Of a stretch of 64,000 nucleotides of DNA, positions 50,562 through 61,917 are shown in pieces. The stretch comes from Epiperipatus broadwayi (lineage: Eukaryota > Onychophora > Udeonychophora > Euonychophora > Peripatidae). The stretch's first letter is position 1; each line of letters starts with the position of its first letter. The DNA is taken from positions 796,501 to 860,500 of the forward strand of contig JAQFVV010000258.1 in the NCBI GenBank assembly GCA_028023455.1. Reading direction: 5' to 3'. Below the pieces are notes generated by a model. The model ran no database searches and had not been told where the DNA came from. It saw nothing but the letters and a program-made list of their open reading frames with translations. Both the position numbers and the translations under genes were made by a program.

Positions 50562-50766
50562 CACTGTTGGGCAAAATTTAATTAAAACTAACAATTAAAA
50601 ATTAAATTATTTTTGTCTTTAATTTTTTAATTTTCAATTCCATTTAAAAATCAAATTTTGTCGTTTCACATCACATTAATTTCACATCATGTTACGTAAT
50701 TTTTAAATTATTAATTACAATTAAAAATCAGATTTTAATTGTCAAATTTAATTGTGCCCTCTGCTG
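50562..50766. mobile_element. nested hAT-like MITE
   Basis: Ends CACTGTTGGGCAAAATTTAA (50562) and, as complement, CAGCAGAGGGCACAATTAAA (ending 50766). The CAGTGTTGGGCA-type end is typical of hAT MITEs. Flanking 8-mers TGACTCAC and TTACTTAC agree at six positions, compatible with a decayed 8-bp duplication. It lies inside the pogo-like element, so it inserted later. Confidence 0.55.
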
Positions 50767-51035
50767 TTACTTACCTTTTAAAAATAAACTTGCGGACACT
50801 AAATGATTAATTGATTACGTACTCTTTTTTTAAAAAGCAAAAACAGAATGTGATTTAAAATGCAAAAACAATAACATGCATAGTATCACCTACAACATTT
50901 GAACAGATTTACATTATAATCTTGTAAAATTTAATGTGTGAATATAAAATGGAAAAACCCTGATTTTAAGTGAATTATGAACTTCTTTATTGCATAAAAT
51001 CTATTACACTACTATTATAAAGTACTGAAAATATT

Positions 51036-51162
51036 CAAATTATTAGATGGAAGTCGAACTCCGATAATGTGCTATTAGTTTAAATATGATGTGAGTGCAC
51101 GAAATTTATAATATTTAAAGTAATAGCGCATTATCAGAGCTCGACTTCTGATCTAATAATTT
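51036..51162. repeat. inverted repeat within the pogo-like element
   Basis: The arms AAATTATTAGATGGAAGTCG (51036-51055) and CGACTTCTGATCTAATAATTTT (51143-51164), continuing through GATAATGTGCTATTA/TAATAGCGCATTATC, flank a 30-bp loop. Confidence 0.8.
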
Positions 51163-51268
51163 TTATCACATAAAAGAAAACCGCATACAGAGATATTAAA
51201 AAGAAACATGAATTACATAACTTCAAAATCACATTAAATAAATCCGCATAAAACGAGACCCGGGTGTA

Positions 51269-52040
51269 ATGGATTAATTGTTAATTTATTATGCACTCAG
51301 CTATTATTTTTAAAAGTAAGTAATTTTAAAAAAATAACATCAATGAGTATAATCTTCTGCTTATAGTGAGTATCAGTAATATGTGTTATAGTTTAATTCA
51401 ATATTTCAGTAAAAATTAAAGGATTTGTAATCAACAACCAGCATAAATACTAGAGCTCTAAAAGAAATAATTCAGGAATATTTAAATTAAAGACAGATCC
51501 TTTATTGTTTCTCATTTTCTTTATCCTTTATATATATATATATTGTAACAGTTGTATTACATGGCACATGATAACATAGTGTGTTCATGCAAATATATAT
51601 ATATAAAGTTGAAAGGAAAAGTAGAAATAAACACAGACAAAAAATTTGTAGATATTTACTACATCTCCCTGGAATAATCATAATAAAAGATTAAATAATT
51701 TTGAATTTAAAATAGAATTTTATTATAAATTAAACAGTTAAAAGGGTCTAATTAATATTGTAATCTGATTTTGAAATTAAAAACAAGCATGTTTTATGAT
51801 AAAATGTCTACTGATATTTGTAAAAATTTCTATTATCTATCTTTGAAATCTTTTAATTAATCCTTGTATACATTTCTCTATGTTAAAATTTTTATAGATC
51901 ATACTTTTGATAACACTTTTAAATTGCTTTTGAAAGAATTAAAAGTGATTGTTTGAAAAGATAAAAAGAAAAACAGCTTTCAATTAATGTATTTTTGTCA
52001 CCCAATGCTACAAAAAAGGGTTGATAAAAAGATTAAAATA
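51269..52040. other. AT-rich intergenic DNA
   Basis: Contains (TA)n near 51530-51542. No gene. Confidence 0.5.
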
Positions 52041-52054
52041 GTTTTGGTTAGTAG

Positions 52055-52640
52055 TTTATTGTCGAGTGGCAATTAGTTGGTTTCCACAACTATACAGATC
52101 ACCATGAATCAGATATAGCTGAGTTCAAGACAATAAATCCAGTAGTGGTCCACTAGTTCACTATGCTGGAATTTAGATGCAAGTAGAAAGAAGACAGAAC
52201 TTCTATGTTCTCTAAAGTAGCTAGCCTGAAGTCTACATGGAGTGGATTAAATGCCAACAGTTACATGATATAGTTTTCCCAATGACAATCCTGCAGTATA
52301 CCTATCTCACCAAGATCAGCTCACTGAAAGCTTGCTGAAGAATTAGTTTATACATATGCTGATTTATCTGTATGTAGAGATGCACAAATAAATGTATATA
52401 GTGAGTAGCATTAAAATCATGTATTCATTCAACATGACCAATAATCCAAGCAAAAGTACCTTGAATCCAATCTTGCACAAGATACATGTCAGGTACAAGG
52501 ATGAATCCTAACCTATTTGCCTAAACTATTGCCTCTCTGACTAATGGATAATGTTTGTGATGACACTAGCAGTGCTTGGTTTTATTCGGTCCCAGCTGGA
52601 GGTCATGGTTCACATAGAGACTCAAAATAATAATGGGTTT
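52055..52640 (+). mobile_element. SINE-like element with tRNA-derived head
   Basis: The head has an A-box-like TTGTCGAGTGG (52059-52069), a perfect 5-bp anticodon stem AGTTG/CAACT with a 7-nt loop GTTTCCA (52075-52091), and a B-box GTTCAAGAC (52123-52131) matching GWTCRANNC. A long insertion sits where a variable arm would be. The following 500 bp (to about 52640) is distinctly less AT-rich than the surroundings and non-coding in all frames, as expected of a SINE body, although its extent and single-element nature are unproven. Confidence 0.5.
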
Positions 52641-52740
52641 ATATGAAAAATCAATGATTTAATGGATTCTGACGATTGCAGAATGGTACAGATATGATCT
52701 GATCAATTACTAATGGTTTGAACCATTATATGATAATTCT

Positions 52741-54400
52741 TTATGGCAACATTACAAAGAAGTGAATTTAAATCAAAGAAATATTTAAATAAATAGAGTA
52801 ATTAACTTTAGAGATTGGAAGTGATGACAAACTAAGCTTATTTAAAATAACAATACTATAGGAATTTATTAAGGAATTTAGTACAAAATAAGTAGTCTTT
52901 GTTTATACAACTTGGTTATTTTCTTTAATTTGTTTTGATGCGGCTTTGACAAACAATGTAAAAGTTTGTTAATTGGTCGGCCAAAAACCAATCAGCAATA
53001 AAATAAGATATTACAAATAAATCTGTTTTATATATATATTACAAAATATAAAATATGGGCATTTAAAACACTATTACATTTAAAATCATTTGTATATAAT
53101 GAGTGTGGAAAGCAAAATAGTTCTTAAATAAATAATTGACAATTATACAATCAGATTTAATTAATTATGAAATTTGTTTTGTGAAGGATGTGCCACCACG
53201 GCAGAGAGCCTTTCAGGTTTGCTAAATAAAGATATAAAATGATAAAGAAGGCAGTATGCTATTATAGATTACAACAAAATAAATGAGGTCTGTTATGAAC
53301 CTCTGGGTGGCTTTACTAAAGACAATTTCCTAGTAAATATAACTACATGATGAGAAATGCTAGCCTTCCAGCCAAACATGTCTCTAAATAATCATAATAA
53401 TATTTTGATGTGCATATACATCTTAATGGCAATGCTCAAAAAGATCCCTTGGTATGAACTACGTCAACTTTGAGGGAATGTAAAAGGTTGGACTGGTCAG
53501 ATTCCGAAGGTCCTAAGAGGTGATTAGCAAAGCAAAATAATAATAAGTGATTGGTTGTAGCTATAAATACATAATGCCTCAGATATATATAAATAGATAG
53601 TGTATCACTAACAAAATTATTACATGAATTCCTGATTAAAATAATCAGTTCCCTGACGTCGATAGAAAGTCCCCACAAACCTTAAACCACTAATGAATGA
53701 ATCATAAATATAATATATACATATTAAAAAAAAAGAATTAACTAAAATAAAAATTGTTTTCCACACTTCACAAATATTTCATTTATTAATAAGGTCTTAA
53801 AGATTACAAAATAAGACTGTTTTTAATTAACATAGACGGGCATTAAATATCAAACTAATAAATTGTAAATCATAATTTTAATATTTTCTGACAAATAAAA
53901 TATATGTATGAAATATATATACTGATAAAATTCTATGATACATTTTACTTAATTGATTCACTAAAATTATTTATTCTTTCAGAAATAATTACAGGGCTAT
54001 TTTAAATTGGAGGTAATAGTAAGATACTTTTAAAATAATTTCAATCATTCAAATAAATTTATATATGATGTTCAAAACTAAATGAGCTTTCTATTAATTA
54101 ATTTACGAGAAGTAAGTCTCTTGTAATGATTTTTAAGTTAAAAAAAAATAACAGGGGAAGGATTTAAAGTTAATAGCTCATTGAATTTTGTCTTTGGCAA
54201 TTTCAGTAAGTCAAATGATCTAAACAAACCGACAAAAATTAATTTAATTTGCCACATCAAAATAATGTAAGATTTTATAAGAATTGATATTTTAAATTGA
54301 ATAAATTTAAAAGACGCATTTTAAACCAAGCCGTATAAACATTACACAGATATAAAATATAAATTAATATAGATTTTGAAAACAAGTAAAATAAAATCAA
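52741..54400. other. AT-rich intergenic DNA
   Basis: Nothing recognised. The 53436-53678 minus-strand frame has no recognisable feature. Confidence 0.45.
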
Positions 54401-54670
54401 TGGCTTGCTGCGAATTGGACGTTACCTCAGAATCAATCAGTTAATACAGGCAGTTAATACAGTCAGATCATTTCAGGCTTCCTCGACACAGACAGTCTCT
54501 GGCTAGATGTTTAAAGCACTGGAAAGGCATGGATGGGCTGGTGAAACAGACCTCTGAGAAGCAAACCACCAATCTTTTCACCCTGTCATTTCTTTAGGTA
54601 CGATATATATATATAGATTAATCACTTTTCTTCAGTAAACTCAATAATCATTCCCTAATCAAATTTTCCA

Positions 54671-54815
54671 CTATTTATGTGTTCTGGTCTTATCTACAGG
54701 ATTCAATCTATATTGACCACCAATTGTAATTGCTCTAAGCAGTTCTGTGAGGTTGGTGCCTGCTTTGGAGGGAAAATCTATAACTCTGCATGAACATGCC
54801 CCAAGAGTTGATTTG
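54671..54815 (-). other. candidate exon (unidentified protein fragment)
   Basis: On the minus strand a polypyrimidine-rich stretch ends in TTTTTAATTAG at about 54816, a good acceptor. It is followed by an open, compositionally normal segment reading STLGACSCRVIDFPSKAG then TNLTELLRAITIGGQYRLNP, with a possible GT donor (GTAGAT) near 54700. Read from the upstream ATG (54859), the same frame gives a hydrophobic N-terminus like a signal peptide. I do not recognise the protein. A second less AT-biased block at 54410-54605 (minus) has TTTGCTTCTCAG and GAG|GTAACG splice-like edges. Either could be chance or old transposon sequence. Confidence 0.25.
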
Positions 54816-55309
54816 CTAATTAAAAAAACAACAACAAGCATATTAAGTTTATCAGTCATTGTACTAACAAAATCTATTTAATTAAGGTTTAGATTAACAA
54901 AAATGTAGATTTTATTTAGAAAATTTTTAGGAATTTGGTACAATGACTTTCAAACATATTTGACATAAACTTAAGCAGAAATTTACAAAACATTTCTTAC
55001 AAATATTACATTGTTGAAATAATTGACTCTCTAATGTACATTGATTAAAAGATAAATCTAAAATGTTACCAACTGATTAATTGACGAAAAATGAACTTTA
55101 ATAAAGAATTTGAAATATTTGTAACATTTTATAGATATCTAGGGTTCAATTCAATTTAATAAAATAAACACAATATACATTTTTACAAATATAAAATAAA
55201 TAAACTAATATAAAAAGGTTAGTTTTAAGTATAAAATAAGATTAATGAAATATAAAAGATTATAATATTGATTAAAATATACTACCATCTATTATGAGAT
55301 GGGTGTCAG

Positions 55310-56070
55310 TTAACCTTTTCGATTGAAAGTTACGGAGACGCCACGTCTTCTGTATGTGACGCGATGTGATGCGTTTAATGTTTGCATGCGCCATCTCTTG
55401 GTCAATTTTGGTCGCAATTTCTTCATTTTAGACTTATTTGATAGGAAATTCATGCTTTCAATTTTAGTTCTAAAAACATCCGCATATAGCGTTTTACTTT
55501 TTCAAATAAATCAATAATTTTGACAGCCGACTTGTTACACCCCTGTCTTTGTTCTCTGATTGGATAGTACCAAATCTTCTAGGCGTGTTTCTAAATGACA
55601 GATTGACAAACGAGCAACACTAACAAAGACAATTCACGTTATACACATTCGTAATGATTTTGTTGTAATAATTACATTTATTGCAATTTTTTATGTTCAC
55701 AAATAATAAAATATAGTTCTCTATCAAAATATAAAGTTTGACTCGAAAATTTTAAATATTAGAAGAAAAATACATTTGGAGAAATATCCGTAACAAAAAT
55801 AATTATTGCTACATAACGTAATCAGGAAATTCCTAAGGCGTGTTTCTAAATGAAGATTCAGACACGACAACGAAGCTGTGTACGTTCTAATTGAGTAAAT
55901 AATAACATCTATCGTAATTTTTTACATTCATAAATAAGATTTGATGTTACTTTATGGAAATATAAAGTTTGATTTGGAAAATTTTAAATTTTACAAGAGA
56001 AATAAGCAAACTGGAAATAAAAAGAGAATTACTTGACCGCTGTTGATCTGAATAACGGCACAATCATTGG
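55310..56070. promoter_or_regulatory. CpG-richer block with diverged tandem repeat; possible promoter
   Basis: CpG dinucleotides, rare elsewhere in the window, are frequent here (for example 55320-55400: GGAGACGCCACGTC, GACGCGATGTGATGCG, ATGCGCCATCTC). GCGCCATCTC resembles a YY1/CCATCT-type site, and CCAAT-type boxes (ATTGG) occur at about 55559 and 56065. Two units of about 200-230 bp in direct order (from GGCGTGTTTCTAAATGA at about 55580 and 55836, each ending in AATATAAAGTTTGA..GAAAATTTTAAAT) show a diverged tandem duplication. Low CpG depletion suggests an unmethylated regulatory region, or alternatively a young repeat. Confidence 0.3.
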
Positions 56071-56298
56071 TTGAGTTATAATTCTTTTGTTTTACTGCTA
56101 CCTATTTTTTACACATTTTTCTTATATTTTTCGACAGTTATTAACATTATTTTTATTTTTTCGTTACATTTAACCAATTTGAATCTAAAATTATTCAATT
56201 TTTAGAAGCTGAATTTAAAAAAATCTGTGTATTTTAGATTAATATTTTAACAAAAGAACTGATTGCAAATGACACAGACCAATCACATTGTTCTCAGA

Positions 56299-56460
56299 TT
56301 TAAGTAGAGGGCCAATAACTAAAAGAATCAGTTTAAGTAGAGGGCCAATAGCTAAAACCTTCAGTTAAAGGGTTAATAAAGATTGGGTTCAAACCCAGAC
56401 TAGTGCTGATGACATTGGCACTAGGTGAAGCAGGAATATGTACTATATTTCCAGCTTCAG
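56299..56460 (+). mobile_element. tRNA-derived SINE-like fragment
   Basis: GGGTTCAAACCCAG (56385-56398) is a perfect B-box with self-pairing T-arm, preceded by a possible anticodon arm (CCTT..AAGG, 56359-56372) and a weak A-box TAGCTAAAACC. A 34-bp direct repeat (TTTAAGTAGAGGGCCAATA) occurs at about 56299 and 56333. Downstream, TAGTGC..GCACTA forms a hairpin. The T loop is one base short and no acceptor stem was found, so it is not a functional tRNA. Confidence 0.4.
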
Positions 56461-56469
56461 TAATGAGAA

Positions 56470-58308
56470 CAAAATTTTAAATAATTTTTTTAGTAAAAAT
56501 GACATTTTAAAAGTGGTAGATATATATAGAATGATATTATTTAAAATTGTTTATTGGGAAAGAAAACAGACATTTTAAAAGTGAAACAAGTAAATATTTT
56601 TGCTTGGATTAAAAAGCTAAAAGAATTGACGTTCCTATTTTCAAAATAAATAAAAAAAATAAAAAAAAAAAACAAATCGTTTAAAGTATTTTAAAGTCAT
56701 TTATAATTAATCAACAATTACCTGTCGTCTAAGACTGATTTTATTGTTTTAAAAAGGGAAAAGGAAAAAACTTTATTGACAATAAAACAGGAGACCTATT
56801 TCAAATTTAGTCACCAGATTGACTGTTGATTTATTTTAATTATTCATAATGATGAATGAGTATTACATTTACTTATTTATAATGCTGGTGAACTGGGCTG
56901 ATCTCTCATGCTCTAATAATATATATTTTTCTTACTTTAATATTAATATCTTGATTAGCATACTCAATATCTTATATTTCAAATATTACACTTTAAATTT
57001 CATTATTTTAATATATTTCTTTTGAACTGGGGATGATGATGATTTGCCATTACTCCAGGTTCACCTCATATTTCCCCATCCCAGGATAATACATAAAATT
57101 TTGAAAAATTTGTTTGATACTTGTTTTAATAAATTTCGTAATTTTCTGCTAATGCGAGCGAAGCAGCAGTGGTAAGTAGTTGTTATATATATAAAAAGTG
57201 TATATATATTTTAAATAAATTTAATGTTTATCAAAAAATTTTATTTATCAAAAAAACATAATGCATTAATTGGGGAGAGGTGCATAAATTCATGTTCAAG
57301 TGTTTCAGTTTAAATCATGTGACTGGGCCTTCTTAACACATATACAAACCTAATAATAAGATTTTAATGTTATTACTTTGAAAATAATCAGTTTTTCAAC
57401 ATTCCATTTTTAAATGATAAATTATGAGATTTTTAGATATAAGATTTATTTTTGAAAGAACTTTAAAGTCCAGATCAAGCAAGCATAAATAACAAGGAAA
57501 TATTGCCTCTAGATAGTATTGATTAGAGCTATTCTTTTACTGTTTAAACAATATTTTGATTTGTTAGAAAATAAAAAGTCACTTTTATTTCATATCTGAT
57601 AAAGATTAGTAAAGCAAAGCAATACACACACACAGCATAGATATTTAAAAATTGAATATTTTTATTTGCTTTTTAAATGACCAAACCTTAAAATAAACTG
57701 TATAAAAAAAAAAATTAATAATTAAAACACGGTTATTAAGTTATGAATAAATTATTTCCAAAAAGCTTCGGAAAAATACATAATGTATTAGTAGGTCATA
57801 AGTGTGAAAACTTAGCAATCTTTTCCATTTTAAAAAATGGATTAAGTAAATTTATGGTGACAGGATTAAATTGTGTTAAAAGATATAACATTTTCTTTGC
57901 TGTCATTTTTTAAATGTACTAATACTAAGGATGGGCAAAATGTCAATTGTAGTCCAATAGACTGCCTGAATTAAGAAAATATAATGGTAACCAATGCTAC
58001 AGTATGCTAGATTAAATAGCTATATAAAAAAGAAGTACATTATTCGCACATGTATGGCTACTGGATGTGAGAACAGCTATTCACAATCAAGACAGCTTTG
58101 TGTAGCCAGGCAAGCTGGCAGGGCAGGTGAATGTGCTTTCATTCAAAATGTATTATGTACATTGCTTACATGGTGCAATGCAAAAAAACAACAGACAGTA
58201 TTGAATGCATCCAGTCATTTGTAACAGGAAAAACTGTATTTTTTATTATGATAGATATACAGATTTAAATATAATTAAAAAAATTAGTATTTTATATTTT
58301 AATACAGA
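56470..58308. other. AT-rich DNA; isolated donor-like site
   Basis: No supported gene. A strong splice-donor-like GTG|GTAAGTAG sits at about 57172 after the compositionally unusual GCGAGCGAAGCAGCAG. The 57994-58224 frame (Cys-rich tail) abuts the hAT pseudogene but shows no recognised domain. Confidence 0.4.
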
Positions 58309-60190
58309 ATGGAAAGATTAGTGTTTCTTAACAAAGATGATTGCAAAATGTGATGTTCTATTTGTCATGCAAGTACTTTACTTCAAAAAATGCAAAGCAT
58401 TGATAGACAATTTAAAACCATCTATGCTGCAAGGTTTGATATTAGTTTTCCATTAAAATGGAATTATGCAAATAAAAGTTAAAAGAATTTAAGTCACAAT
58501 TAACCAGTCAACAATCATATTTTATTAAACCCATTATTAAACCTAAAACTGTGCATACGCTTTGCGAGTGTTAATAATAAATAAATACTTTCTCACCAAT
58601 AAAGTGACTGTTCCATCGTCATGCTTTCTTTGCCAGTACTTCAGATTTGCTCATATATAAGCATTTGAGTCATAGGAATGAGAGGATTCCTTTTATTCCT
58701 GCATAAATACTATATCTTGTATTGGTGAGAAAGTATTCATTTATTATTAACACTCGCAAAGTGTATGCACAATTAGTGTGAAAGGCTGATATTTGACTGT
58801 AATACAATTGTTTACATACGCTATATAAAATAAATGCTTATTTAAACCTAAAACTGTACAATTGGATCATTTTGTGTGAGTTATATATTAGCAATGCATA
58901 ATAAAATTTCACATAAGAAATGATAAAAAATATATATTTATAGAAGCTAGCATCTCATTATTTGATTCATTCAAAGAAATTAAACGACTTTCCCATAAAA
59001 CTTTTTTGCATCATATAGAAATTATAAATTCCAACTGGTTGAACAACTAATCAAAGATTTCCTATAGTTTGGTGAATCTCTTTAAGGATTTGAATGTGAA
59101 AAAAGAATTATTAACTATATGAGCTTTAAAGAAGAAAACATGAGATGAAGATGTTTTCTGCATTTTCAAAGAATGTACACAGGAAGAAAAAAAATCTCAA
59201 TTTATAAAATTGTATTGAAAACAAATTATAGCAATGACTAAGATAATAAATGGATTTTTAGCTATGTGTAAACGAGATCATCTATTTTAATTCTTCTTTC
59301 ACTTTTTTAACTTCTTTATGAATTGATTAAAAATAAACTATAAACAAGATTGTCAAGTCAAGAATGAATTATTGCATTGTAAAGATTGTATAAAAAAGGA
59401 ATATTTATTTGATTGTTATACATACAGGTGATGATTCACCAACAGGACCTCTATTGAAAAATTATAAATATACATCATATTATAGAAATCTGCATGAAAA
59501 TTGAGAACTCCATTAGAGATAAAACTCTTCAAAAAAGAGATAAAAAGTTCTCAAAGAAGAATGTTTCAAGATCAACTACAAAAAAAAATTGAATCTGTGT
59601 ATGGTGAATTATTATTTCATGAAGATATTCATTGATTCAGTCAAGAAATATTTTTATAAAGATTTAGGGACCTATTACAAGAGGTAAAGAATTTTTTAAA
59701 AGTCAAGAGATGAAGTGTATGTTGAAGTTAGAAATGATATTTGGTTGAAGGATTTAGCTTTCAGTATCAATATAATTAAACATTTTAATAAATTGAATTT
59801 ACAATTACAAGAAAAAAATAAATCAATAGCTGAAATGATTAGAAATACTTATATCTTAAAAATAAGTTAAATCTGTTATCTATCCAATTGATGAAAAATG
59901 AATTGAACATTTTCAAAAATTATCAAAAAAATGGAAATACATTTGTCGAGAGATAAATCTTATGAGAAAATAATAACACTTAGCTCCAAATTAGAAAGAT
60001 GTTTCCAAGAATTTATCAGAGTAGAGTCATATTTGTTTGGCAAAGTTGATGTGAAACAAATGACTGAAAATATAAATAATATATTTTCATTATCTGTGAA
60101 GGAAAATTAAATTCTTTTCCTGCAACATGACATAATTTTAAAAGCATTCAGTTCAGAATCTAAAAATCATTTTTGAATTCCAAAATTTAA
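58309..60190 (+). pseudogene. hAT transposase pseudogene, ZBED5/FAM200-like
   Basis: From ATG 58309 the translation gives a decayed BED finger: MERLVFLNKDD, then CSICHAS and a degenerate IDRQFKTIYAARF in place of 'NlkRHy..kH..f'. Further on, with stops and shifts, come NGFLAMCKRDH (about 59248-59282); GELLFHEDIH and LLQEVKNFLKVK (about 59604-59706), equivalent to 'LLyHtevRWLSRGkvL.R..elr.Ei..Fl..k'; DIWLKDLAFSINIIKHFNKL (about 59734-59793) and NLQLQEKNKSIAEM (59794-59835), equivalent to 'W..dLaFL.Di..hlN.LNl.LQGk...i..M'; then LERCFQEFIRVES and ILFLQHDIILKAFSSE (about 60110-60160), the C-terminal hAT dimerisation region. The gene is split by an insertion at 58553-58841 and cannot be functional. 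Confidence 0.82.
58553..58841. mobile_element. 289-bp insertion with 16-bp target-site duplication
   Basis: TTAAACCTAAAACTGT flanks the insert at 58537-58552 and 58842-58857. The insert begins with a 50-bp arm (GCATACGCTTTGCGAGTG, TTAATAATAAATAAATACTT, TCTCACCAATA) repeated in inverted orientation at 58717-58772, then a short tail (58773-58841). It interrupts the hAT pseudogene and is therefore younger than it. The long duplication argues against classical hAT, Tc1 or pogo transposition and fits a target-primed or PLE-like mechanism. Confidence 0.8.
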
Positions 60191-60569
60191 TTAATTTTTT
60201 TTTTTTTGGTTCTATATAGCTTATGGGAGTCTATATTTTTAAATAATCAAATCAATATCCTATTAATCTTATGCAAGATTGGTGATTAGTAATTATATAG
60301 CCAAATATTCTTGATTAGGGGACAGTACACAATGAACATCTTTGACAACTTAATAAATTCATGCTTCTATTTGGAATTTATATTCTATATGATTTCTGTT
60401 GTATATTGACGTTTTCAATAATAAATTAATATCATTTGTAACAGCTGATATTATTTGTAAATAATATAATTATTACACTATAATATATAGATAGTGGACA
60501 TTGACATTTGAAGAAAGTTGCAGCATGCCCTTTCTCTGCAAGAGTCTGTCTATCCCTATTTTGATGTAG
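60191..60569. other. AT-rich sequence
   Basis: Nothing recognised beyond a T-run at 60198-60209. Confidence 0.5.
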
Positions 60570-60570
60570 T

Positions 60571-60785
60571 ATCATGAAGCATTTGCATTCTTAATAAATT
60601 TCAGTTACATGAAATATAAAAATAGTGATATACATCTGTATTCACATGAGCGTTATATTTTAAATGTTCTACTTTTATGCACTTATTATTCTTATAAATT
60701 ACATTTAAAACTGCTGTAAATGCAGATGTACATCAATATTTTTATATTTCATGTAATTGAAATTCAATAAAAATGCTTCATGACC
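60571..60785. repeat. fold-back element, about 215 bp
   Basis: The arms TCATGAAGCATTTGCATTC (60572-60590) and, as complement, TCATGAAGCATTTTTATTGA (ending about 60784) continue through GTTACATGAAATATAAAAAT and GATATACATCTG. The loop is AT-rich. MITE-like. Confidence 0.8.
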
Positions 60786-61119
60786 ATGACATATTACATT
60801 ATTGTCAAATAATTAGATGTCTTGTAATGATGATAGATGAAAAAATATCTTGAAAAAAAACATCATATAAACATCTTATTAATAAATTTAGATATTTTAT
60901 AACACATGTACTGCAAAACCAAAAATATTTTCCCTTTAAATATCCTTATTGTTGAATCTTTGTTGAGATATGGAATAACACCTCATGATTTTACAAGTTT
61001 TTCTAATATTAATAGATTAGCATTACAGCAAAAAAAAACTGATCTAATAAAACAAAATTATATCAAAGAAAAAAAAAGTAGATACAAAAAATTATATTAT
61101 GTTATTCTTAATTATAAAT
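60786..61119. other. AT-rich sequence
   Basis: A 99-codon plus-strand frame (60906-61205) starts here but runs into the family A terminal repeat, and I see no domain in it. Confidence 0.5.
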
Positions 61120-61215
61120 ATAGGGGATTTGAATCGGACTTTCAAGCACCCACCAACTATCTACACTATTTCATACAACTGATACACATGACCACACACA
61201 TGTAGAAAAGAATAA

Positions 61216-61274
61216 ATAATCACCAATATATGTATTTCATGATAAACCAGCATTCATCAGTTGGTCCAGATTAT
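61216..61274 (-). ncRNA. type I hammerhead ribozyme motif (family A, unit 1)
   Basis: Minus strand: distal stem I ATAATC/GATTAT, bulge TGG, proximal ACCAA/TTGGT, CTGATGA (61260-61254), stem II ATGCT/ATCAT (one mismatch), GAAA (61238-61235), 2-bp stem III (AU...AU with a 4-nt loop ACAU), predicted cleavage after A61227 (AUA triplet). All conserved core positions are present. Confidence 0.8.
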
Positions 61275-61676
61275 CATCTCCCACATAAATATATAATCAG
61301 TATTCAGTTTATATTAAGATAGCAAATCCTCACACTTTAATAGACAGGCTTCAATCTACTCCAACCTCCAACTTTTCAGCCATCCATATCATTGAAAATA
61401 TGATGATAGAAAAGTCCAAATCCCAACTGATTCCAACATTATTGCCACACCCATGTTGAACCTGAAGTCACTCTGACCCCTCATGTATAGGACCTTATCC
61501 ATTTAAAATACATAGAAGAGGGATGGGCAGGATACAAACTTCATATATAAATATTTGAAAACCAGGCACTCTTCACACACCTGGAGTTTAATTGTAAAGA
61601 CTTTCAAGCACCCACCAACTATCTACACTATCTCATACAACTGATACACATGATCACACACATGTAGAAAAGATAA

Positions 61677-61735
61677 ATAATCACCAATATATGTATTTCA
61701 TGCTCAACCAGCATTCATCAGTTGGTCCAGATTAT
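61677..61735 (-). ncRNA. type I hammerhead ribozyme motif (family A, unit 2), best preserved
   Basis: Minus strand: distal stem I ATAATC (61735-61730) pairs with GATTAT (61682-61677), bulge TGG, proximal ACCAA/TTGGT, CTGATGA (61721-61715), perfect 5-bp stem II ATGCT/AGCAT with loop GGTTG, GAAA (61699-61696), short stem III, predicted cleavage after A61688. Every core nucleotide and every helix is intact. The internal bulge in stem I and the loop of stem II are placed as in natural hammerheads that use tertiary loop contacts. Confidence 0.85.
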
Positions 61736-61917
61736 CATCTCCCACACACATATATATATTAAGATAGCAAATCCTCACACTTTAATGGACAGGCTTCAAT
61801 CTACTCCAACCTCCAACTTTTCAGCCATCCATATCATTGAAAATCTAAATAAAAGTGTGAGGATTTGCTATCTTAATATAAAGTGAACACTGATTATATA
61901 TACATGTGTGGGAGATG

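Larger units (their letters stand above)
49943..51266. mobile_element. non-autonomous pogo/Tigger-like element, 1.3 kb
   Basis: TIRs of about 24 bp (CACTTGGGTCTCATTTTATG at 49943 and CACCCGGGTCTCGTTTTATG as the complement ending at 51266), each flanked by TA (49941-49942, 51267-51268). TIR length, TA target and the 'GGGTCTCGTTTTATGCGG' style resemble pogo/Tigger termini. The interior has no transposase frame. It contains an inner palindrome (51036-51162) and a nested hAT-like MITE (50562-50766). Confidence 0.8.

Noticed and set aside
54410-54605. Zinc-knuckle-like reading (FQCFKHLARDC) on the minus strand
   Set aside because: Cys/His spacing does not fit CX2CX4HX4C and the frame is short with nearby stops. 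Treated as coincidence.
57141-57180. GCGAGCGAAGCAGCAGTG|GTAAGT as end of a real exon
   Set aside because: A good donor consensus, but no open frame, acceptor or conserved protein upstream.
58600-58660. CTGAAG...GAAAG on the minus strand inside the 289-bp insert
   Set aside because: Reads CUGAAGU rather than CUGANGA, and no stem II can be formed.
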